DNA of 64,000 bases from Paenibacillus sp. YN15 (GCF_003285005.1 NZ_QMFA01000012.1:1-64000); one strand, 5' to 3'. Shown: positions 7,258 through 15,486, numbered from the stretch's first letter. Notes: generated from the letters alone by a model not told the origin. Made by a program: numbers and translations.

Positions 7258-9672
7258 TTATCCTTTTTCAAAAAGGGAAACCTCCGTCTCGAGGAGGAAA
7301 GGCGTCCACTCCCCCACAGAATAAAGCATCAGGCGGTGCATAGCCCGGGTGCAGGCCGTATAAAACAGCTTGCGCCGGCTCTCCTCCCCATATACTCTCC
7401 GGGATGCGTCATAGATGATGACGGCATCGAATTCCACTCCCTTGGCCAAATAAGCGGGAATGACCAGGAGACCCTTCGCGAATTCCGCAGAAGTCTTCGT
7501 CACCAGCTTCACATCCTCGTTGCCCTGCTCCCTCAGAAGCCGGTAAGCCTCTTCGCTTTCGGCCGCCGTCTGGGCAATAACCGCCACCGAGGAATACCCC
7601 TCCGCTTGAAGCATGGCCAAATCCCCGCGAAGCCTTGCGGCCAATTGCTCCTTGCTCTCCACTTGAGCAAGCGTCGGCTTTTTCCCGCTTCTATGGAAGG
7701 TTTCGATCTCCTTGCCTCCGGGCAAAAGCGACTTGGTGAATTCGGCAATTTCCCGGGTGGACCGGTAGCTCTTGGCCAGACGGAATTGCCTGGTGTCGGC
7801 TTCGCCGAACAGCTTCACCAGGGGAGAGCCGCCGCCGCGCAGCTCCGACGCTTGGGTAAAGATGGCTTGGCTGGAGTCGCCCAGCACCGTCATGCGGGCT
7901 CTCGGGAACAGCTTGGCAAGAAACTCATATTGGAAAACCGAATAGTCCTGGCCCTCATCCACAAAAACATGCCGGACTTCCGTATTGGTCCGGACCCCCT
8001 CCACCAGCTCCTTCACATACAGATACGGTGTGGCATCCTCATAAAACAGCCGCCCGCCGTCAAGCCGGGCCTGGGTCTGAGCACAGATTTCCGCCCACAG
8101 CGCAGGCAATGCGGTTTCGCCGGTCATGCTCCGGAAGGCCTCTCTCCCGCTGAACAACTGGGCATACACTCCGCGGATATTGATGAACGAGAGCCGTCTG
8201 ACGCTTTTTCGCAGGGTCCTGAAATGCTCCTTCACCACCGCCTGCCTCAGTATATCCTCCTCCCGTTCGGCAAAGTCGAAATCATCCTCTTCGCCCCAGG
8301 TGATATTCTGCTGCTTCTCGTGAACGGCCTCATATGCTTCCGCAAAATCAAATACCCCCCCGGCCCGGTGCAGCCTTCCGAATGCCGCGGCATACTGCTC
8401 CTTGTCCAGATAATTCAGCTCCTCGCCGACCCACACCTCATCCCGCTCCTGCCGTTCCAGCAAGGTCAATTGGCGCAGCAGCCATTCCTGCAGCAGCGTC
8501 ACCCGGTTGGTCAGGCGGATTGCCGGATCATAGCTGTAGAATTGGCTCCGCAGCTCATCCTCCGTGATCAGCTCGCGCCCGCGGAACCGGATGCTGTTAA
8601 ATTGCATTCCCTCCCGGTTCAGCCACAGCCCGTAGCTCTGCAATGCACGCAAGAATGCCGCGGAGGCTTTGTAGGCCATTCCTTCCACCCGGGCCTCGTA
8701 GCCTTCCGTTCCGGAACCGGTCAAGACAACCTCCATTTGGTCAAAAGGGTCCTCCAGCGCCCACTCCTTCCCAAGAGCGTGCTCCAGATATTCCTGGAAG
8801 GTGGCCTGCTGCATATTCTCCTCGCCCAGCTCGGGGAGCACCGCCGATACATAGCTGTTGAAGACAGGGTTGGGGGAAAACAGCACGATCTGGTCAGCCT
8901 TCAGCCGCTCCCGGTTTTTGTAGAGCAGGTAGGCTACCCGCTGCAGGGCGGCAGAGGTTTTGCCGCTGCCCGCTACGCCATCCACAAGAACCATCCGGCT
9001 GGTATCGTCGCGGATGATGGCATTTTGCTCCTTCTGGATGGTGGCTACAATGCTCCTCATTTGGGAATCGGCTCCCTTGCCCAGAACCTGCTGCAAGAGC
9101 TCATCCCCGATGGTCAGGCTGGTGTCGAATACATTCTTCAGTTGGCCGTTGGCAATCTGGTATTGCCGCTTCAGTTGGATGGTCCCTGTGATTTCCCCGC
9201 CGGGCGCATGGAATGCGGCTTTGCCGGTGGAATAATCGTAATACATCCCGGCAATGGGGGTGCGCCAGTCATAAACCAGAAACGACATCCCATCCTCATC
9301 CGCAAAGGAAGCAACGCCAATGTAAATCTTCTCGTCGAAGCTTTCGCCGTCCTCGCGGAAATCGATTCTGCCGAAATAGGGGGAGGCCAGAAGCCGGTTC
9401 ATATTTTTCCATTGCCGCAGCCGGAGCCGGTAGCTGCGTTCCCGCTCGGAGAGCAGCGCTTCCTGCTGCCTGATGCTGTGGAATGTCTCCTCGAAGTCCT
9501 CTTGTGAAGCTGTATTGACGGTCACTTCTTCCCAAAAGTGCTTGCGGATTTCCGCCGTCTGACTTCCCAGCCGATCTACATCAGGCTCCAGTTCGCGAAT
9601 ATTCTCCTCCAGCTTCTCCTTCACCTGCTCCAAATACGCCTGCTCCTGTTTCCAATCCGACCGCTTCATCAT
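7258..9672 (-). CDS. helD: RNA polymerase recycling ATPase HelD
   Basis: 804 residues, UvrD/Rep-like superfamily 1 ATPase that frees stalled RNA polymerase from DNA after termination in Gram-positive bacteria. The N-terminal about 90 residues are charged and coiled-coil-like (the arm that enters the polymerase secondary channel in HelD structures), Walker A is GVAGSGKT at 232-239, motif II is FVDEGQD, and the C-terminal helicase-like motifs include YSVFQYE, AKSYRSTREI and FYTACTRAMHRL. Length and order match B. subtilis HelD (about 775 residues). It has its own transcription unit, 175 bases upstream of the marR gene on the same strand. Confidence 0.93.
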   Translation of the reverse strand: MMKRSDWKQEQAYLEQVKEKLEENIRELEPDVDRLGSQTAEIRKHFWEEVTVNTASQEDFEETFHSIRQQEALLSERERSYRLRLRQWKNMNRLLASPYFGRIDFREDGESFDEKIYIGVASFADEDGMSFLVYDWRTPIAGMYYDYSTGKAAFHAPGGEITGTIQLKRQYQIANGQLKNVFDTSLTIGDELLQQVLGKGADSQMRSIVATIQKEQNAIIRDDTSRMVLVDGVAGSGKTSAALQRVAYLLYKNRERLKADQIVLFSPNPVFNSYVSAVLPELGEENMQQATFQEYLEHALGKEWALEDPFDQMEVVLTGSGTEGYEARVEGMAYKASAAFLRALQSYGLWLNREGMQFNSIRFRGRELITEDELRSQFYSYDPAIRLTNRVTLLQEWLLRQLTLLERQERDEVWVGEELNYLDKEQYAAAFGRLHRAGGVFDFAEAYEAVHEKQQNITWGEEDDFDFAEREEDILRQAVVKEHFRTLRKSVRRLSFINIRGVYAQLFSGREAFRSMTGETALPALWAEICAQTQARLDGGRLFYEDATPYLYVKELVEGVRTNTEVRHVFVDEGQDYSVFQYEFLAKLFPRARMTVLGDSSQAIFTQASELRGGGSPLVKLFGEADTRQFRLAKSYRSTREIAEFTKSLLPGGKEIETFHRSGKKPTLAQVESKEQLAARLRGDLAMLQAEGYSSVAVIAQTAAESEEAYRLLREQGNEDVKLVTKTSAEFAKGLLVIPAYLAKGVEFDAVIIYDASRRVYGEESRRKLFYTACTRAMHRLMLYSVGEWTPFLLETEVSLFEKG

Positions 9673-9739
9673 TTTCCCAGCACGCTCCCTTCAAAAAATA
9701 GAGAAGCAACCCCCTTGACAAACCTCTTGATAAATCCCC

Positions 9740-9768
9740 TTGACAAATGCCAAACTCCTTGCTACAAT
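9740..9768 (+). promoter_or_regulatory. Consensus sigma-A promoter of a small RNA
   Basis: TTGACA at 9740-9745, exactly 17 bases, TACAAT at 9763-9768: the best promoter in the window. It points away from helD, and no gene of normal size follows before 10201. Confidence 0.8.
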
Positions 9769-9774
9769 AAAATT

Positions 9775-9911
9775 GTAAAAGGAAATTAAAATTGGTCTTA
9801 CTATGCGAAAAACCAAAATGATGACAGATCGTTTTTGATTATAGCACTGTGCATAGAGATGTGCAACTATAATTTTTGCTATTGAACCCGGCGGGCTTCC
9901 GTCGGGTTTTT
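9775..9911 (+). ncRNA. Candidate small RNA of about 135 nt
   Basis: From the predicted start near 9775 the transcript runs to a very strong terminator: a 10-bp stem AACCCGGCGG (9885-9894) with CCGTCGGGTT (9899-9908), a 4-base loop, then TTTTT. A second hairpin, ATTATAG (9838-9844) with CTATAAT (9867-9873), is also followed by T residues. The only reading frame from an ATG is 11 codons (ATG at 9813, ending in a TGA) with no well-placed ribosome binding site, so RNA function is more likely than a peptide. No match to a known RNA family was recognised. Confidence 0.6.
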
Positions 9912-10160
9912 CGATGTGCAATCCCCCGGTCCGGCCAGCCGGAGCGGATGCGCGGCTATACCGTTTGTCACGAGGCGATCATCGGCATCACATAACCGGG
10001 GGGCTATGAAGCTTATGCGTAGGTATGCGCTTTGTCACTCCCGTTTATTTGAAGGCACCAGGTAAATATAGGATAATAAAGGATAGTGGCTAAGCCTCCG
10101 TTGTCGCACCTCCTCTCCTTTGAGCCGGAAAGTTGCAGATTCCTTATATAGGTTTTATAA

Positions 10161-10175
10161 TTAGACTTATTCTAA
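10161..10175 (+). promoter_or_regulatory. PerR/Fur-box-like operator before the Fur-family gene
   Basis: TTAGACTTATTCTAA is a 7-1-7 dyad matching the Per-box pattern TTATAATnATTATAA at 11 of 14 positions; it lies 25 bases before the GTG start. Read more widely it is TAATTAGA and TCTAATTA separated by five bases; the same half-sites recur at 11447-11463. Confidence 0.6.
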
Positions 10176-10200
10176 TTAATAATGCCAGGGGGTCTGTGCC

Positions 10201-10593
10201 GTGAAGCCCAAAGGTCTTTTAACACCCCAACGGAAAGCCATTCTGGATGTTATATGCGCCTCATCGGACCATCCCACCGCGGCGGAGATTATGGACCGTT
10301 TGCGGGAGAGAGGCCGCCAATTTGCTTACGGAACGGTATACAATTCACTGAAATATTTGACCGAAACCGGCCAGATCCAGGAGCTGCGGGTAGGCGACGC
10401 CTGCCGCTACGATGCCCGGACAGAGCACCATCACCACATCCAATGCACCGTTTGCGGACGGGTGGACGAGGTGTTTGCTCCCATTCCCGGGGAATGGGCC
10501 GAGGAGGTAGCCCGGGAAACCGGATATCTCCTGGATCAGGACCAGATATTGCTGAAAGGAGTGTGTGCTTCATGCAGGGCACGAACAAGCTGA
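10201..10593 (+). CDS. Fur-family (PerR-like) regulator
   Basis: 130-residue metal-dependent repressor. Winged helix about 5-65 (GLLTPQRKAILDVI; HPTAAEIMDRL; GTVYNSLKYL). The structural zinc site has both pairs, C82/C85 and C122/C125. Regulatory-metal ligands align with B. subtilis PerR H37, D85, H91 and H93 as H24, D71, H77 and H79. The position of PerR D104 aligns without gaps to E90 (D89 precedes it); Glu there is Fur-like and is known to reduce peroxide reactivity. The GTG start follows CAGGGGG. Position and operator suggest autoregulation and control of the thiol-peroxidase genes downstream. The end overlaps the next gene by 22 bases. Confidence 0.88.
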   Translation: MKPKGLLTPQRKAILDVICASSDHPTAAEIMDRLRERGRQFAYGTVYNSLKYLTETGQIQELRVGDACRYDARTEHHHHIQCTVCGRVDEVFAPIPGEWAEEVARETGYLLDQDQILLKGVCASCRARTS

Positions 10594-11351
10594 CGGCGGA
10601 GGAAAAAGAGGAAATCAGACGTTTTCTCCCGCCGGGTGTGGACCCTGAGGAGGCTTATTGTACCGTAACCAACCGGATCGTCATTGTCAGTCCGGTGCCG
10701 GGAACGCTTCATGAGCTGGTGCGGGAGCTGGCGGCAGCCTGTTACGATGTAATGGTCTTCCACCACGCGGATTATTCCTTGCTCTTCCAGCTTAAGCCGG
10801 ATCTGCTGATTCTGGATTTCACCCGGGAGGATCATGCCCCCGCCCTTGAGGGAATCGCCAATCTGGAAATGTACGGCACCAGACTTCTGCAGTTGGTTCC
10901 GCCTGTATCCGGAGCCTCCCTCCGGCTGGTTTCCGCCGCTTCGCTGGCTTGGCCTTCCTCCTTGGGCAATGCCTTGTCTGCAATCAAAACCCAAATGGCG
11001 CAAGCGCCAAGAGCCGGGAAGGCGGCAGCCCCTTTTCAACAGGAAGGCATTCTTCAATTGAAGGATTTGGTGCTGGATTTGAACCGGTATATGGTGCAGT
11101 GCGGCACACACCGGGTAGAGCTGACCAGGACGGAGTTCGATTTGCTGCGGGTCATTCTGGAGGGTGGAGGCAAAGTGCTGTCCCGGCAGGAGCTTCTGGA
11201 CCGGGTATGGGGCGAGGGCTACTTTGGCGGGAGCAATATTGTGGATGTTCACGTCCGCTCTCTGCGCCAGAAGCTGGGCGACGATCCCAAAAAGTCCTCA
11301 TATGTAGGAACAGTCCGCGGCATCGGCTACCGTGCAGTAGAGGAAGAATAG
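10572..11351 (+). CDS. Atypical OmpR/PhoB-type response regulator
   Basis: 259 residues. The C-terminal domain (about 160-257) is a clear OmpR winged helix (ELTRTEFDLL, LSRQELLDRVWG, VDVHVRSLRQKLGDD, RGIGYR). The N-terminal about 30-145 has the length and LLILDF (D82) of a receiver, but the acidic pair is replaced by S40-P41 and there is no clear switch Thr/Lys, so ordinary phosphorylation is doubtful. No kinase gene is adjacent. The ATG overlaps the end of the Fur-family gene, with AAAGGAG 10 bases upstream, so the two are co-translated. It probably acts as an orphan regulator of the same redox block. Confidence 0.85.
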   Translation: MQGTNKLTAEEKEEIRRFLPPGVDPEEAYCTVTNRIVIVSPVPGTLHELVRELAAACYDVMVFHHADYSLLFQLKPDLLILDFTREDHAPALEGIANLEMYGTRLLQLVPPVSGASLRLVSAASLAWPSSLGNALSAIKTQMAQAPRAGKAAAPFQQEGILQLKDLVLDLNRYMVQCGTHRVELTRTEFDLLRVILEGGGKVLSRQELLDRVWGEGYFGGSNIVDVHVRSLRQKLGDDPKKSSYVGTVRGIGYRAVEEE

Positions 11352-11415
11352 TGAAAGGACGTCATAATTTGTTCACCTTTTCTTCATCAAACCTTCATGC
11401 AGATTCCCTATAGGC

Positions 11416-11463
11416 TTGTTAAAATGTATTCATAACTTATATTTAGTCTAATTATTAATTAGA
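11416..11463 (+). promoter_or_regulatory. Promoter and PerR-like operator of the thiol-redox operon
   Basis: TTGTTA (11416-11421), 16 bases, TATATT (11438-11443), followed by a perfect 8-1-8 palindrome TCTAATTATTAATTAGA at 11447-11463. Its reverse complement shares TCTAATTAATAAT with the region before the Fur-family gene (10170-10182), so one regulator probably binds both. Confidence 0.65.
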
Positions 11464-11506
11464 AATAAATATTATGAAATGCATCTTACAAGGAGGCTTG
11501 AATCGC

Positions 11507-12430
11507 ATGTATGACGTGATTATCATCGGCGGCGGCCCTGCCGGAGCGACAGCAGCCATCTATACTGCCCGCGCCAATCTCTCCACCCTGGTGCTGGATA
11601 AAGCCCCCGGGGCCGGAGCCCTGGCGCTGACGCACAAAATCGCCAACTACCCCGGCGTTGCCGGAGAGATCAGCGGCAAAGAACTTTTGGATACGATAAG
11701 GGAGCAAGCCAAGAGCTTCGGCGCTGCCTTCGAAACCACCTCGATCACCGCGGTGGATCTGGAGGGCGAGACCAAGATGGTCTTTACCCCCGAAGGCATG
11801 TATGAGTCCAAAGCGGTGATTGTCGCCACCGGCTCCAAAGGCCGCAACCGGATGCTTCCCGGCGAGGAGAAGCTGCTGGGACGGGGCGTCAGCACCTGCG
11901 CCACCTGCGACGGAGCCTTCTATCAGGGCAAGGAGGTGGCGGTGATCGGCGACTCCGAGGAAGCGCTGGAGGAAGCGGCGGCTCTGACCAAATTCGCCTC
12001 CAAAATCCATTTTATCGTGCCGCGGCCTGATCTCCAGGGCGTGGACGGTTTCCCGGAGCTGGAGAACACCGTTTATCTGCCGAAGACCCGCCCTTTGGAA
12101 ATTGTCGGCGAGAGCAAGGTTACCGGCGTGAAGCTCAAAACCGCCTCCGGCGAGGAGCAACTGCTTGAGGTGGACGGCGTATTCGTCTTCCTGTCCGGCA
12201 GCAAGCCGGGCACCGACTTCCTGGAAGGCCAGGTGCCTCTGGATGAAGCGGGCTTCATGGAGCTGGACGCCTTCATGCAATCCTCTGTCCCCGGTGTCTT
12301 CGGAGCCGGCGAGGTCCGCCGTTCTCCCGTGAAGCAAGCTGTAGTGGCCGCCGCCGACGGCGCCATCGCCGCCATGGCCGTGGATAAATTCATCCACCGC
12401 CGCGCCAATCTGATTCCCCAATACAAATAA
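11507..12430 (+). CDS. Thioredoxin-reductase-like flavoprotein
   Basis: 307 residues; FAD-dependent disulfide reductase fold. FAD motif GGGPAG at 8-13, the redox pair CATC at 131-134 followed by D, second nucleotide site VIGDSEEALEEA at about 147-158, and a C-terminal FAD motif (GVFGAGEV). The HRRxxxR element that gives thioredoxin reductase its NADPH preference is replaced by VPRPDLQG, so the electron donor may not be NADPH. It starts the flavoprotein-glutaredoxin-peroxiredoxin operon and likely feeds electrons to these partners, as AhpF does for AhpC. Start chosen by AAGGAGG before the ATG. Confidence 0.9.
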   Translation: MYDVIIIGGGPAGATAAIYTARANLSTLVLDKAPGAGALALTHKIANYPGVAGEISGKELLDTIREQAKSFGAAFETTSITAVDLEGETKMVFTPEGMYESKAVIVATGSKGRNRMLPGEEKLLGRGVSTCATCDGAFYQGKEVAVIGDSEEALEEAAALTKFASKIHFIVPRPDLQGVDGFPELENTVYLPKTRPLEIVGESKVTGVKLKTASGEEQLLEVDGVFVFLSGSKPGTDFLEGQVPLDEAGFMELDAFMQSSVPGVFGAGEVRRSPVKQAVVAAADGAIAAMAVDKFIHRRANLIPQYK

Positions 12431-12453
12431 CCATATAAGGAGAGATTTTGACC

Positions 12454-12699
12454 ATGTCCACTCCCGTAAAAGCCGTTGTTTACTCCAGTACCCACTGCAC
12501 CTTCTGCAAGCAGCTGAAGGCCTATCTGACCGAGCAAAATGTGGAATTTGAAGAGCGCAACATCGATACCAGCGAAGCGTATGCCAAAGAACTGCAGGAT
12601 CTGGGAATGAACTCCGTGCCTGTTACCGTTATCGGCGAAACCACCATTCTGGGCCTGAACCCCACCCGGATCAAAAAAGCTATCGCCGCTTTGGCCTAA
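12454..12699 (+). CDS. Glutaredoxin-like thiol protein
   Basis: 81 residues, single glutaredoxin/NrdH-like fold: active-site CTFC at 15-18, cis-proline loop SVPVTVIG, and C-terminal helix after LGLNPTRI. It lies 23 bases after the flavoprotein gene and 120 bases before the peroxiredoxin, so it is the obvious electron carrier between them. An in-frame TTG two codons upstream is too close to AAGGAG; the ATG at 12454 has better spacing. Confidence 0.9.
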   Translation: MSTPVKAVVYSSTHCTFCKQLKAYLTEQNVEFEERNIDTSEAYAKELQDLGMNSVPVTVIGETTILGLNPTRIKKAIAALA

Positions 12700-12709
12700 A
12701 AAACGAGTT

Positions 12710-12757
12710 CCCCAAAGTGACGGGAGGCTCTGAAGGGAAGTCCCGGCGCTTTTGGGG
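12710..12757 (+). other. Long intercistronic hairpin
   Basis: CCCCAAAGTG-A-CGGGA (12710-12725) pairs imperfectly with TCCCG-G-CGCTTTTGGGG (12741-12757). No T run follows, so it is not a standard terminator; it may stabilise or separate the glutaredoxin and peroxiredoxin parts of the mRNA. Confidence 0.55.
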
Positions 12758-12822
12758 GAGACCCCATATGCACAAACATACCCCTGCAACCACAAACCCA
12801 AAATTCGAGGAGGAAATAAACT

Positions 12823-13383
12823 ATGAGTCAAGTTGTTGAAACCGCCGTTGTAAAAGTGGGCAAGCCCGCTCCGTCCTTTAACCTGCTGTCCACCAAAAAC
12901 CTGGAGACGCTGGAAGAGCGCGTGGCCCTGGAAGACTATAAAGGCAAGTGGCTGGTTGTCTTTTTCTGGCCCTTCGACTTCACCTTTGTTTGCCCCACCG
13001 AAATCATTTCCCTGAGCGACGCATACGAGCAGTTCCTGGATCTGGATTGCGAAATTGTGGGCATTTCCACCGACAGCGTCCACACCCACCGCGCCTGGAT
13101 CAATACCCCCCGGGACGCCAAGGGCATCGGCGACATCAAGTATCCGCTGGCTGCGGACTTCACCAAGGTAACCGCCCGCGCTTACGGCGTGCTGGATGAG
13201 GAGCTGGGCGCCGCCAACCGCGGCCTGTTCATCATCGACCCGGAAGGTATTCTGCGCTACCAAGTGGTCACCGACCTGAACGTGGGCCGCAGCGTAGATG
13301 AAACCCTCCGTGTGCTCCAAGCGCTGCAAGCCGGCGGACTGTGCCCGGCCAACTGGAAGCCCGGCGACAAAACACTGGGATAA
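12823..13383 (+). CDS. Typical 2-Cys peroxiredoxin (AhpC/Prx1 family)
   Basis: 186 residues; reduces hydrogen peroxide and organic peroxides. Peroxidatic C57 sits in FTFVCPTE, resolving C174 in GGLCPANWKPGD near the C-terminus, and catalytic-site residues follow the Prx1 pattern. Last gene of the redox operon; the glutaredoxin and flavoprotein upstream are its likely reducing chain. GAGGAGG precedes the ATG and a strong terminator follows 35 bases after the stop. Confidence 0.95.
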   Translation: MSQVVETAVVKVGKPAPSFNLLSTKNLETLEERVALEDYKGKWLVVFFWPFDFTFVCPTEIISLSDAYEQFLDLDCEIVGISTDSVHTHRAWINTPRDAKGIGDIKYPLAADFTKVTARAYGVLDEELGAANRGLFIIDPEGILRYQVVTDLNVGRSVDETLRVLQALQAGGLCPANWKPGDKTLG

Positions 13384-13418
13384 TTGAACTGCCAGCAGCG
13401 GCTGATGCCGCTCCTTTC

Positions 13419-13451
13419 ACACCCGCCAGAGGAACTAAGGCGGGTGTTTTT
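13419..13451 (+). terminator. Intrinsic terminator after the peroxiredoxin gene
   Basis: ACACCCGCC (13419-13427) pairs perfectly with GGCGGGTGT (13439-13447) around an 11-base loop, followed by TTTTT. Confidence 0.9.
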
Positions 13452-13544
13452 GCATGTGAACGGGTATCCCGCACGGCCTGCCGGGGGATAGTGGGTATTG
13501 TATGTGTATGGAAGCAGCGGGTTGGGTAAAAAGACAGAGGTTGG

Positions 13545-13729
13545 TATGCGGACACAGGTTCCGTTATTCCTCGAAAAATTAGTGTTTTGACTTTTACGCG
13601 GACTGACGATCCGTTATGTGGCGGAAAACAGCCGGTTTAGGCGGTCAAACAGGCAAATAACGTATCCATTGTCCGTGAAATTTGCATAAGAGCTTATTTG
13701 TGAGAAATAACGGAACGTCGGTCCGGATA
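13545..13729. repeat. Four-unit phased repeat array 3
   Basis: Units at 13545-13566 and 13595-13616 (one orientation, ending CCGTTA) and 13658-13679 and 13708-13729 (inverted, starting TAACG); steps 50, 63, 50 bp. Here the TAACG end of each unit faces the array centre, opposite to arrays 1, 2, 4, 6 and 8. The 13384-13813 gap otherwise holds only the terminator and a TTCCAGC-rich stretch at about 13735-13790. Confidence 0.85.
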
Positions 13730-13813
13730 GCAGCTGGTTCCAGCTTCTAGATTCCAGCTTCCAGACATCAGAGTTCCAGCCCAGCACAGACGATTCGGAG
13801 GAGGTACAATAAA

Positions 13814-15124
13814 TTGACCAATCGTAAGCAATTATCAGCCGTCATGGCTGGCTTGGGCATCTGCCTTGCATTGGCGGTGACGGCCGCAGGCTGCGGCAAG
13901 GAACAGGCCGCTCCCTCCCCTGCCGCGCCGCCTTCCATGGCAGCAGCCCCTTCGGCGACGGCGGTTACTCCCATTCCGTCCCCAAGCGCACCGGTTCCCC
14001 CTCCCGCTCCTTCTCCCACGGTTACAGGCGACGCAGCTCTTCCTGACAAGCTGAAGAGCATGACCCCGGATGAAAAGCTGGGGCAGCTGCTGGTAGCCGG
14101 ACTTGACGGGACGGAAGCCGGTGACGAAGCCAGGCGGCTGGTGGAGGAAACCCATGTGGGCGGCTTCATCCTATACAAGCCCAATATGGTTAACACCGGG
14201 CAAACGGTGGCCCTGCTTAATCAATTGAAGAAATTTAACCGGCCGTCCGGGATTCCCCTTTGGCTTAGTGTGGACCAGGAGGGAGGCAAGGTCAGCCGGC
14301 TGCCTGTGGACATCGCCCTCCCGGCCAGCCGCGACCTTGCCGCCGGCGGTACGCCGGAGCGGGCCAAAGCCTTGGGCAAGGCGGTGGGCCAGGAGCTCCT
14401 GGCCTTTGGCTTCAACATGAACTATGCCCCGGTGCTGGATATTGACAGCAATCCGGCCAATCCGGTCATCGGCAGCCGCTCCTTCGGCTCTGACGCCAAG
14501 ACGGTGAAGCTGTACGGCCTGGCGGCTATGCAGGGCCTGCAGGACAGCGGTGTGGTGTCGGTGGTGAAGCATTTTCCCGGGCATGGCGACACGGCCACGG
14601 ATTCCCATCTGGAGCTGCCGGTGGTCAACAAAACCCTGGCGGAGCTGGAAAAGCTGGAGCTGGTGCCCTTCCGGGCCGCCGCAGAGGCCGGGGCGGATGC
14701 GGTGATGGCGGCGCACATTTTGCTGCCCCGCCTGGACCCGGACTATCCGGCCACCCTTTCGCCGGCCATCATCACAGGGCTGCTCCGGGAGAAAATCGGC
14801 TACGACGGGGTGGTCATCACCGACGATATGACCATGGGGGCCATCGTCAAGCACTACTCCCTGAAGGAGGCCGCCGTGCGGGCGGTGCAGGCGGGCTGCG
14901 ACCTGGTTCTGGTAGCCCACGGCTACAGCCAGGTGCAGGAAGCGGCGCAGGGCCTAAAGGAGGCGCTGGCCGACGGCCGGTTGACCTGGGCGCGGATCGA
15001 TGAAAGCGTGGCGCGGATATTGGCGCTGAAGGCCTCGCGGAAGCTGGCGGACACGCCTGTTGCGGCGTCCCCGGACATCGGGGCGCTGCAGGCCGCTGTG
15101 AAGCAGGCGCTGGCCGTGCACTAA
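13814..15124 (+). CDS. nagZ: Lipoprotein beta-N-acetylhexosaminidase (GH3)
   Basis: 436 residues; removes terminal N-acetylglucosamine from muropeptides in cell-wall recycling, here on the outer membrane face. Lipoprotein signal ends in TAAGC (C27), followed by a Pro/Ala/Ser linker to about 72 and a GH3 barrel. KHFPGHGD at 252-259 carries the NagZ-type His/Asp general acid-base dyad, and ITDDM holds the nucleophile Asp (D337). B. subtilis NagZ has an extra C-terminal domain; this version stops after the barrel. The TTG start is supported by GGAGGAGG 9 bases upstream. Monocistronic. Confidence 0.9.
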   Translation: MTNRKQLSAVMAGLGICLALAVTAAGCGKEQAAPSPAAPPSMAAAPSATAVTPIPSPSAPVPPPAPSPTVTGDAALPDKLKSMTPDEKLGQLLVAGLDGTEAGDEARRLVEETHVGGFILYKPNMVNTGQTVALLNQLKKFNRPSGIPLWLSVDQEGGKVSRLPVDIALPASRDLAAGGTPERAKALGKAVGQELLAFGFNMNYAPVLDIDSNPANPVIGSRSFGSDAKTVKLYGLAAMQGLQDSGVVSVVKHFPGHGDTATDSHLELPVVNKTLAELEKLELVPFRAAAEAGADAVMAAHILLPRLDPDYPATLSPAIITGLLREKIGYDGVVITDDMTMGAIVKHYSLKEAAVRAVQAGCDLVLVAHGYSQVQEAAQGLKEALADGRLTWARIDESVARILALKASRKLADTPVAASPDIGALQAAVKQALAVH

Positions 15125-15175
15125 AGCCGCCGCCGCGGCGGCGCGACCGCTGCGCGATCCCTGCTAGCCAAACCC

Positions 15176-15358
15176 TAACGAATATCAGAAGGCTTATTTC
15201 CCCCAAAACAGCAGGTTTGAAAATGCAACGAATATGAGCCACGTTATCTCCTGCTCACTGGGCTAATTTCAGCTTGCTTTTGCCAAATAAGCTTCCACAG
15301 ATTCGTTAAACCGGAGACAGGAGGCTAATTGGCAAAATAACGCCGCTGATATTCGTTA
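15176..15358. repeat. Four-unit phased repeat array 4
   Basis: Units at 15176-15197 and 15226-15247 (forward) and 15287-15308 and 15337-15358 (inverted); steps 50, 61, 50 bp. In one orientation they share AACGAAT near the start and TTAT at the end. It lies between the convergent nagZ and 15512 genes; nothing else is seen in the gap except the next terminator. Confidence 0.9.
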
Positions 15359-15451
15359 GGGCGTGTTTGCACACACGCCCTGGGAAGCCGCCGCTGCCGA
15401 TCCCGAACGGGCCTTTTGCAAGGAGCCTCGTCCCTGAGCTGCGGGCTTCAA

Positions 15452-15486
15452 CAAAAAAACCGCCGGAGCCATGGTCCCGGCGGTTT
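15452..15486 (-). terminator. Intrinsic terminator of the 15512-15778 gene
   Basis: Minus strand: AACCGCCGG pairs with CCGGCGGTT around a 10-base loop and is followed by a T run (15458-15453). It begins 26 bases beyond the stop codon, supporting the small gene as real. Confidence 0.88.

Noticed and set aside
7336-9507. 723-codon plus-strand frame opposite helD
   Set aside because: Low-complexity antisense shadow; the minus strand encodes a clear HelD.
9691-9921. 76-codon minus-strand frame upstream of helD
   Set aside because: No ribosome binding site; it covers the small-RNA promoter and terminator on the other strand.
10182-10571. Longer N-terminus for the response regulator
   Set aside because: It would overlap the whole Fur-family gene in another frame; AAAGGAG before ATG 10572 gives a normal start.
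13735-13790. TTCCAGC-rich stretch as a repeat element
   Set aside because: Only three or four 7-base copies with uneven spacing; likely chance.
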